The notes under the pieces are model-generated. The model worked only from the letters and a program-made list of their open reading frames with translations. It made no database searches and was not told where the DNA came from. Both the position numbers and the translations under genes were made by a program. Below are positions 1 to 7,314 of a stretch of 10,946 nucleotides of DNA, piece by piece (positions within the stretch are counted from its first letter, which is position 1; the number at the start of each line of letters is the position of its first letter). Origin of the DNA: an uncultured bacterium (GTDB lineage: Bacteria; Bacillota_A; Clostridia; Oscillospirales; Oscillospiraceae); assembly GCA_945917385.1 (NCBI GenBank), contig CAMEHJ010000019.1:1-10946 (forward strand). Direction: 5' to 3'.

Positions 1-387
1 CGGAAATTACAGTTCCACGGCCAGATGTCCGACACCTTTTTGCGGCAGTCTTTATCATTCTTTCCGGCGGCTTTCAGGACGCCTATACCTGCTGCTGCCG
101 CGGTTCGGTCTTTGCAAATGCGCAGACCGGCAACATTGTGCTGCTGAGCGCGGCGCTGTTCCGCGGTGAATGGCGTAGTTGTCAAGGCGCTCTGCGTCTA
201 TTTCCACAATCACGACAAGCGGACGCTCCACGCCGCACTGACCTATTTTGGTGTCATTGCCGTGTTTGCCGTCGGAGCGGGCGTCGGAAGCTATCTGACG
301 GTGCGCGTCGGCGTGCGGGCGATCTGAGCCTACTGCGCGTTGCTTTCCGTCAGCTTTGCCATGATGTTTGTCCACGCGGACAGGTGA
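1..387 (+). pseudogene. Broken DUF1275 (YoaK-family) membrane protein gene, internally deleted
   Basis: This is the remains of a DUF1275/YoaK-type multi-pass membrane protein of unknown function; the 5' end lies outside the window. Reading from base 3, the translation runs LFAAVFIILSGGFQDAY, then a cysteine-rich turn, then FANAQTGNIVLL. These are the family's N-terminal GGxxDAY and QTGN signatures. The frame then fails around 165-178. From about 178 a different frame (+1) gives the family's C-terminal end: YFHNHDKRTLHAALTYFG, a hydrophobic helix, then GVRAI. A TGA at 325-327 interrupts this where a Trp codon would be expected, and the same frame continues with a hydrophobic stretch ending HADR before TGA at 385-387. 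Family members are usually about 220-230 residues, whereas the two pieces sum to about 125, so roughly 100 central residues (several membrane helices) are gone. I see a deletion, a frameshift and a premature stop. The family call rests on recognised motifs only. Confidence 0.72.
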
Positions 388-406
388 CGCGCCCGGCGAA
401 TTTCAG

Positions 407-435
407 TTGTGCAAAACGAAAAAGTGTGCTAGAAT
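407..435 (+). promoter_or_regulatory. Sigma-A-type promoter for pepF
   Basis: TTGTGC at 407-412 and TAGAAT at 430-435 are separated by 17 bp, which is the standard spacing. They lie just after the end of the DUF1275 remnant. The expected transcript start is near 442, giving a leader of about 27 nt before the pepF start at 469. The leader carries a strong ribosome site, AAAGGAGG at 452-459. The -35 box is only a moderate match. Confidence 0.62.
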
Positions 436-468
436 ACGATCATGATTTCATAAAGGAGGAGTTCAGAT

Positions 469-2265
469 ATGTCGAAAAAAATCCCTGAAAGAAGCGAGAT
501 CGCCATTCAGGACCAGTGGGCGCTGGAGGATCTTTACGCCACGGACGAGCTTTGGCAGGAGGATCTGAAAAAGCTTCAGGCGGAGATCGACGAGCTTGCA
601 GGCTTTGCAGGTCGGATCTCGCAGTCCGCGCAGGAGCTGCTGGCGTACAGGAAGCTGGTGGATATGTTCACCATCCGTGCCGAGCGCCTTGGCAACTACG
701 CCATGCGCCGCGGAGATCAGGACAAACGCGATTCCTATTATCAGGGCATGGTCGGCCAGTTTATGAAGGCGTATGTCGAGGCCGAGGCCAAGACCAGCTT
801 TGAGACACCCGAGCTCCTGTCCATTTCCGATGAAAAGATGGAGGAGTTCTACCGCGAGGAGCCAGAGCTGGAGCTGTACCGCCGTTATTTCGATAAGAGC
901 CGCAGCCGCCGTGCGCACATTCTTTCGGCCACGGAAGAAAAGCTGCTGGCCGCCGCAGGCGAAATGTCCCAGTCTCCGCAGAACATTTTCTCGATGTTTT
1001 CCAACGCCGACCTGAAGTTTAAGCCCGCTGTGGACAAGGATGGCGCAGAGCATCCCATCAGTCAGGGCACCTATATTGCCTGCCTCGAGTCTCCCGACCG
1101 CGTTCTGCGCAAGAGCGCATTTGAGAACTACTATGCCGCGTATGAGAGCTTCCGCAACACCTGTGCCGCGACGCTTGACGCCAACGTCAAGCAGCTGCAA
1201 TTCTTTGCCGACGCACGCAAATACGCCTCTCCGCTGGAGGCTTCGCTCGACTGCACCGAGGTCCCGACGAGCGTTTACCATCAGCTGATCGAGTCCGTCC
1301 ACCAGAATCTCGATAAGATGCACCGCTATGTCCGCCTGCGCAAGAAGCTGCTGGGCGTGGACGAGCTGCACATGTATGACCTCTATACGCCGCTGGTCGC
1401 GGAGGCCGACGCGCACATCGAGTTTGCCGATGCGAAGAAGACTGTTCTGGAAGCGCTGTCCTGCATGGGCGAGGACTACTGCAAGGTGCTGAAGGAGGGC
1501 TTCGACAATCGCTGGATCGACGTCTATGAAAACGTCGGCAAGCGCTCCGGCGCATATTCCGCAGGCTCCCCGGTGCATCCATATGTGCTGCTGAACTACA
1601 CCGGCACGCTCGACAGCCAGTTCACGCTGGCACACGAGATGGGCCACGCGCTGCATTCCTACCTCTCCAACAAGAATCAGCCGACGGTCTACTCCGACTA
1701 TGTGATCTTCGTGGCGGAGGTGGCCTCCACCTGCAACGAAGCGCTCCTGATGGAGTATCTGCTCGGCAAGACCACCGATAAGAAGCAGCGCGCGTATCTC
1801 ATCAACCACTTCCTCGACCAGTTCAAGGGCACGGTCTACCGCCAGACGATGTTCGCGGAGTTTGAGCTTGAGATGGGCAGGATGGTCGAGCGCGGCGAAG
1901 CGCTGACGGCGGACGCGCTGTGCGAAAGGTACCGCGCGCTGAACCGTCTCTACTACGGCCCAGACATGGTCTGCGACGAGGAGATAGCGCTTGAGTGGGC
2001 GCGGATTCCGCACTTCTTCTATAACTACTATGTGTTCCAGTATGCGACCGGCTTTTCCGCCGCCGCCGCGATCGCCGAGCGTATTCTGACGCAGGGCGAG
2101 AGCGCCGTTTGTGACTACAAGCGCTTCCTCTCCTCCGGCGGCAGTGCCGACCCCATCTCGCTTCTGAAGATCGCCGGCGTAGACATGAGTACGCCCGAAC
2201 CCGTAAACGCCGCATTGGAACTTTTTGGACGGCTGATCGTCGAACTGGAGGAGACGATGAAATAA
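469..2265 (+). CDS. pepF: Oligoendopeptidase F, M3 family zinc metallopeptidase
   Basis: This is a cytoplasmic zinc endopeptidase of family M3 (subfamily M3B, PepF type) that cuts short peptides, usually about 7-17 residues, during peptide turnover. The 598 residues match the usual length of about 600. The N-terminal helical half (about 1-200) includes the family's FSMFSNADLKF segment near 175-184. The catalytic part holds the zinc motif HEMGH at residues 389-393 (DNA 1633-1647): H389 and H393 bind zinc and E390 is the catalytic base. The third ligand is probably E417 in FVAEVAST. The stretch RIPHFFYNYYVFQYATG near the C-terminus is typical of PepF. There is no signal peptide or membrane segment. 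The start at 469 is fixed by AAAGGAGG at 452-459. The gene follows its own promoter and is 61 bp upstream of the stator pair with no clear terminator between, so read-through into that pair is possible. The function is secure; the physiological substrates are not known from sequence. Confidence 0.95.
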   Translation: MSKKIPERSEIAIQDQWALEDLYATDELWQEDLKKLQAEIDELAGFAGRISQSAQELLAYRKLVDMFTIRAERLGNYAMRRGDQDKRDSYYQGMVGQFMKAYVEAEAKTSFETPELLSISDEKMEEFYREEPELELYRRYFDKSRSRRAHILSATEEKLLAAAGEMSQSPQNIFSMFSNADLKFKPAVDKDGAEHPISQGTYIACLESPDRVLRKSAFENYYAAYESFRNTCAATLDANVKQLQFFADARKYASPLEASLDCTEVPTSVYHQLIESVHQNLDKMHRYVRLRKKLLGVDELHMYDLYTPLVAEADAHIEFADAKKTVLEALSCMGEDYCKVLKEGFDNRWIDVYENVGKRSGAYSAGSPVHPYVLLNYTGTLDSQFTLAHEMGHALHSYLSNKNQPTVYSDYVIFVAEVASTCNEALLMEYLLGKTTDKKQRAYLINHFLDQFKGTVYRQTMFAEFELEMGRMVERGEALTADALCERYRALNRLYYGPDMVCDEEIALEWARIPHFFYNYYVFQYATGFSAAAAIAERILTQGESAVCDYKRFLSSGGSADPISLLKIAGVDMSTPEPVNAALELFGRLIVELEETMK

Positions 2266-2326
2266 AAACCTGCCGGACTGATGCACTTTCAAGCCGGTAA
2301 ATATAGAAATCAGGGGGGTATTTTCC

Positions 2327-3241
2327 ATGAGCAAGCTTTCAGGTATGCCCGTTGTCGGGCTGGTCGTCATCGCGGTGATCCTTGCGCTGTTCGCGCTGTC
2401 CGTGTTTCTGCTGCTTATCACATCCGCGAGATACAGGCACCTTGCCTCCATGGTCACGGGGAACGTTGACAGGGAAAACGGCTTCATGCGTTTCCTCGTC
2501 TCGGACTTTGCCGACGCGTACAAAAAGTACGGGCAGAACGTGAACACCCCCGCGATAATCTCAAACGGGATCAGCACGAAGCTGTCCGGGCTTCTTCTGT
2601 GCGAGCGGTTTCTGAATAACGCGGTATCGCTTTTCGTAACGCTCGGCCTGTTCGGCACCTTCCTCGGCCTGAGCCTCTCCGTCTCCTCCCTCACTGAGCT
2701 TATCAGCTACAGCAACACCTCCGAGTGGCTGAGCGTGCTTGACTCCGTCGGCGGCGGACTGATGAGCGCGCTTTCCGGCATGGGAGTCGCGTTCTACACC
2801 TCGCTCGTCGGCGCGGGCTGCTCGATATTGCTGACGGTTCTTCGCTCCGTACTCAGCCCGCAGGCACAGCGCGAGCTGCTGGAGGCGCGGCTGGAGCTGT
2901 GGCTTGACCACACCGTCGCGCCGAAGCTCCCGACCGACGCGGCGCAGGACGATTCCGCGCTTGTAAACAAGCTCGTGAAGGCGATGGAGACTTCCGCCGC
3001 CGAGATAGAAAAATCGCTCAAGGACACGACGAACGACCTCAAGCGCAGCATCCTCGCCTCGCGCGAGCTGCTGGACGGCTTCGACAAGACCGTGGATGGC
3101 TTTAACTCCGGCGTGCGCGATTTCTCCGAGTTCAACTACAACCTGCGCGGCACGGTGGAGCGCATGGACGTCGCGATGCGCGATGTTGTCTCCGCCATGC
3201 GCGAGACCGCCAAGAGCATTGAGAGGAGCGGGCGCACATGA
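2327..3241 (+). CDS. MotA/TolQ/ExbB-type proton channel subunit (ZorA-like)
   Basis: This is probably the channel-forming subunit of an ion-driven stator complex in the cytoplasmic membrane; in characterised relatives five such subunits surround two B subunits. Of 304 residues, three hydrophobic helices are visible at about 9-31, 98-121 and 146-173. The second contains LGLFGTFLGL, the counterpart of the GLLGT stretch of ExbB/TolQ. The third contains SALSGMGVAFYTSLVGAG, the counterpart of the second conserved pore helix. T111, and S150 or T158, are candidate polar pore residues. Residues about 30-97 and 174-304 are polar and should be cytoplasmic; the last 100 residues look like long amphipathic helices (KAMETSAAEIEKSLKD onward). 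The start follows AGGGGGG at 2312-2318. The stop overlaps the next start by four bases (ATGA), so translation is coupled. Helix order and the GTFLGL motif favour the ZorA/ExbB type over flagellar MotA, which has four helices. The tail is much shorter than the long intracellular tail of classical ZorA. The biological role is unknown. Confidence 0.82.
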   Translation: MSKLSGMPVVGLVVIAVILALFALSVFLLLITSARYRHLASMVTGNVDRENGFMRFLVSDFADAYKKYGQNVNTPAIISNGISTKLSGLLLCERFLNNAVSLFVTLGLFGTFLGLSLSVSSLTELISYSNTSEWLSVLDSVGGGLMSALSGMGVAFYTSLVGAGCSILLTVLRSVLSPQAQRELLEARLELWLDHTVAPKLPTDAAQDDSALVNKLVKAMETSAAEIEKSLKDTTNDLKRSILASRELLDGFDKTVDGFNSGVRDFSEFNYNLRGTVERMDVAMRDVVSAMRETAKSIERSGRT

Positions 3242-4311
3242 GGCGCGGCGGCAGATATTCCGTCCGGCGTGCCGACGCCGGGGGCGAGCAGGGCTTCTGG
3301 CCCTCCTACGCCGATATGATGAGCGCGGTCTCGCTCATCCTGTTTTTCCTGATGCTGCTGTCCTACATACAAAATCTCATCACCGGCAACGACCTGCAGA
3401 ACACGCAGGAGCTGCTTGCCGACACGCAGGCGCAGGTAGAGGAAGCGCAGTCGAAGCTCACAAAGCTGAACACGGAGCTCGACAATCTGAATCTCGACCT
3501 CACGAACAAGCAGGCGGAGCTTGACGATTACGCAAAGCAGATAAGCGAGCAGACCGATAAGATAAGCGCGCAGAGTGAGCTTATCAGCGACCAGCAGGCA
3601 TACCTTATCGCCGCCAATGACGAGCTTACCCAGATGCGCAGCAAAATGCAGAGCATCGCGGTGCTGCGTCTGTCCATCCTCAACCAGATAAAGGACAGTA
3701 TCGTTGACGTGATGGGCGATTCCTCCAAGGTATCCATCGGGGATAACGGCAACATCATTTTATCCGAGGGCATACTCTTCGACCTCGGCTCCTCCGCGAT
3801 AAAGCCCGACAGCCAGCCCGTGCTGGACGAGCTTATCGAGGTGTTCTCCGCCTTCCTCTCGAACGAGGAAAACTCTCAATATGTTGACAGCATCGTCATC
3901 TCCGGCCACACGGACAGCACCGGCACCGAGGAGGACAACCGCATCCTCTCCACCGACCGAGCAAACTCCGTGCTCAACTACCTCTTTGTAGGTGAGGGCG
4001 GCGAGCTTGAGAAATACTCCCGCTATTTCTGCGCCGCCGGCTACGGCGAGACCCGCCCCGTCGCGGATAACGACAGCGCAGAAGGTCAGGCCGCGAACCG
4101 CCGCATTGAGATATCCATCATCCTCAAGGACGAGAGCGTGCTGAAAATTGTCGAGGACTACCTCGCCATGGAGCTGCCCGACAAGGCGCAGTCCCTTCAG
4201 GACGCCGCGGCTGAGAGCGGCGCGGCAGCCGCTTCTGCCTCCCCGGCGCCGGAGGAAACGCAGTCCCCTTCGTCCGGCGGCTTCCTCTCCGGGCTTTTCG
4301 GAAGAAACTGA
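3238..4311 (+). CDS. MotB/OmpA-domain stator partner (ZorB-like)
   Basis: This is the predicted peptidoglycan-anchoring B subunit that pairs with the upstream channel protein. Its 357 residues divide into five parts. First is a short basic cytoplasmic N-terminus (1-19). Second is one membrane helix, starting GFWPSYADMMSAVSLILFFL, in which D26 takes the place of the ion-carrying aspartate of MotB and ZorB. Third is a coiled-coil-like stretch of about 90 residues (52-145) rich in Q, E, L, D and K. Fourth is an OmpA-type domain (about 172-298). Fifth is a tail (299-357) rich in Ala, Ser and Pro that ends GGFLSGLFGRN. The OmpA domain shows SGHTDSTG (222-229), LSTDRANSV (237-245) and AANRRIE (285-291). 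D226 and R241, 15 apart, correspond to the Asp/Arg pair that holds diaminopimelate in OmpA-like domains. Translation is coupled to the upstream gene, and GAGAGGAG at 3221-3228 is the ribosome site. A strong terminator follows eight bases after the stop. No effector gene accompanies the pair. Family and topology are well supported; the load or target is not. Confidence 0.85.
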   Translation: MRRGGRYSVRRADAGGEQGFWPSYADMMSAVSLILFFLMLLSYIQNLITGNDLQNTQELLADTQAQVEEAQSKLTKLNTELDNLNLDLTNKQAELDDYAKQISEQTDKISAQSELISDQQAYLIAANDELTQMRSKMQSIAVLRLSILNQIKDSIVDVMGDSSKVSIGDNGNIILSEGILFDLGSSAIKPDSQPVLDELIEVFSAFLSNEENSQYVDSIVISGHTDSTGTEEDNRILSTDRANSVLNYLFVGEGGELEKYSRYFCAAGYGETRPVADNDSAEGQAANRRIEISIILKDESVLKIVEDYLAMELPDKAQSLQDAAAESGAAAASASPAPEETQSPSSGGFLSGLFGRN

Positions 4312-4318
4312 AAAAGGC

Positions 4319-4353
4319 AAAACTCCCCGACCGCACCGCGGTCGGGGAGTTTT
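4319..4353. terminator. Bidirectional intrinsic terminator between stator pair and guaB
   Basis: A perfect 16-bp inverted repeat (4319-4334 with 4338-4353) surrounds a 3-base loop (ACC). The stem is GC-rich in the middle, with AAAA on the left arm and TTTT on the right, so it can terminate transcription in both directions. It sits 8 bases past the stop of the OmpA-domain gene and 10 bases past the guaB stop on the other strand, and serves both convergent units. Confidence 0.93.
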
Positions 4354-4363
4354 CATATCGTTA

Positions 4364-6756
<2,393 letters not shown>

Positions 6757-6810
6757 TATCTCTCTCCGTATCAATATGAAAAAACCGGTTATTTTAAAGG
6801 CGGCGGTATT

Positions 6811-6858
6811 GCCCTCTCAGTCAGCTTCGCTGACAGCTCTCCCAAAGGGAGAGCCAAG
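6811..6858. repeat. Intergenic double-hairpin repeat element
   Basis: Two perfect hairpins lie side by side. The first is GTCAGC-TTC-GCTGAC at 6820-6834. The second is GCTCTCCC-AAA-GGGAGAGC at 6836-6854. They are flanked by GCCCTCTCA on the left and CAAGG on the right. The unit lies in the gap between ogg and the terminator after ireB and has no coding signal. From memory, near-identical modules (CTCCC-AAA-GGGAG beside a GTC..GAC hairpin) are scattered in many copies between genes in gut Clostridia. The window holds only one copy, so the repeat status itself cannot be shown here. It could act as an mRNA 3'-end stabiliser, a weak terminator or a MITE-like relic. Confidence 0.6.
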
Positions 6859-6887
6859 GAGAAGGATGTTGTTATTTGACATTTTCA

Positions 6888-6922
6888 CGCAAAAAAACGC
6901 CGCGTCGCGGCGTTTTTTTGCG
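6888..6922. terminator. Perfectly symmetrical bidirectional terminator after ireB
   Basis: A 17-bp perfect inverted repeat (6888-6904 with 6906-6922) is centred on one T at 6905. The GC core CGCCGCG/CGCGGCG is flanked by seven A on one side and seven T on the other, so either strand ends in a U tract. It begins 10 bases past the ireB stop on the - strand. There is no + strand gene upstream, so its working direction is presumably leftward, insulating ogg from ireB. Confidence 0.88.
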
Positions 6923-6932
6923 TTTTTTGCGC

Positions 6933-7175
6933 TTACTTGTCAAGATAGGTCTTGAGAAGCTCCTGCATCAGCTCGTCTCTGTCGATACGGCAGATGAGCG
7001 TGCGTGCGTTATTGTAGTTGGTGATATAAGTCGGATCCTCGGAAAGTATATATCCAACTATCTGATTGATAGGGTTATATCCCTTAACCATGAGGGAGTT
7101 ATACACCGACGACAATATTTCTTTCATTTCCATCTTGCTGTCTAACGCGGCGAATTTTCTGGTCGGATCTTCCAT
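6933..7175 (-). CDS. ireB: IreB-family regulatory phosphoprotein (UPF0297)
   Basis: This small cytoplasmic protein of 80 residues belongs to the IreB/UPF0297 (DUF965, YrzL) family of Gram-positive bacteria. In Enterococcus faecalis IreB is phosphorylated on N-terminal threonines by the Ser/Thr kinase IreK and lowers cephalosporin resistance. The family core is plain: KEILSSVYNSLMVKGYNPIN followed by QIVGYILSEDPTYITNYNNA, then ARTLICRIDRDELMQELLKTYL. T5 near the N-terminus is the candidate phospho-acceptor by position (inference). The start at 7175 is fixed by AAAGGAGGG seven bases upstream. It has its own promoter and terminator and is therefore a single-gene unit. In most Firmicutes ireB lies between alaS and ruvX (yqgF); neither is adjacent here. 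Family assignment is secure; the resistance role is known only from enterococci. Confidence 0.95.
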   Translation of the reverse strand: MEDPTRKFAALDSKMEMKEILSSVYNSLMVKGYNPINQIVGYILSEDPTYITNYNNARTLICRIDRDELMQELLKTYLDK

Positions 7176-7214
7176 GTCGGCACCCTCCTTTGCAATACTT
7201 GTTCGCTTGATTGT

Positions 7215-7242
7215 ATTATACCAGAAATTAATGTCAAGTAAA
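7215..7242 (-). promoter_or_regulatory. Extended -10 promoter for ireB
   Basis: On the - strand TGGTATAAT (7215-7223) is a perfect extended -10 element. TTTACT (7237-7242), 16 bp upstream, is a weak -35. The transcript would start near 7208, about 33 nt before the ireB start. This promoter lies in the 139-bp gap after pheT, in which I see no convincing terminator for pheT. Confidence 0.68.
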
Positions 7243-7314
7243 GCCGAAAAAGCGCCAAATCCGATTAATATTTATTAAATTTTCCCGTCGATTTCAGCAG
7301 ACGCTTCGTTCTTT

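Noticed and set aside
2268..2300. A possible hairpin after pepF formed by the two CCGG-containing words.
   Set aside because: The arms match over only about four or five bases with a long loop and there is no U tract, so it is not a credible terminator.
463..2694. Long open frame (743 codons) on the - strand opposite pepF and the start of the channel gene.
   Set aside because: It is the mirror of GC-rich coding sequence. Its translation has no recognisable domain, while pepF on the other strand carries complete family motifs and a ribosome site.
2327..4311. A complete Zorya anti-phage system.
   Set aside because: Only the A and B components are present. The gene next to them is guaB on the opposite strand, behind a terminator, and no helicase, nuclease or other effector lies in the window.
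2327..4311. Ordinary flagellar motAB.
   Set aside because: The A protein shows three rather than four membrane helices and the ExbB/ZorA-style GTFLGL motif, and no flagellar or chemotaxis gene is nearby. I cannot fully exclude a divergent flagellar origin.
7215..7237. TTGACA at 7232-7237 as the -35 of the ireB promoter.
   Set aside because: It is only 11 bp from TATAAT, too close for sigma-A. The extended -10 with the weaker TTTACT at 16 bp is more plausible.
7243..7314. A terminator just after pheT.
   Set aside because: The stretch is AT-rich on part of its length, but I find no stem of useful length, so none is annotated.
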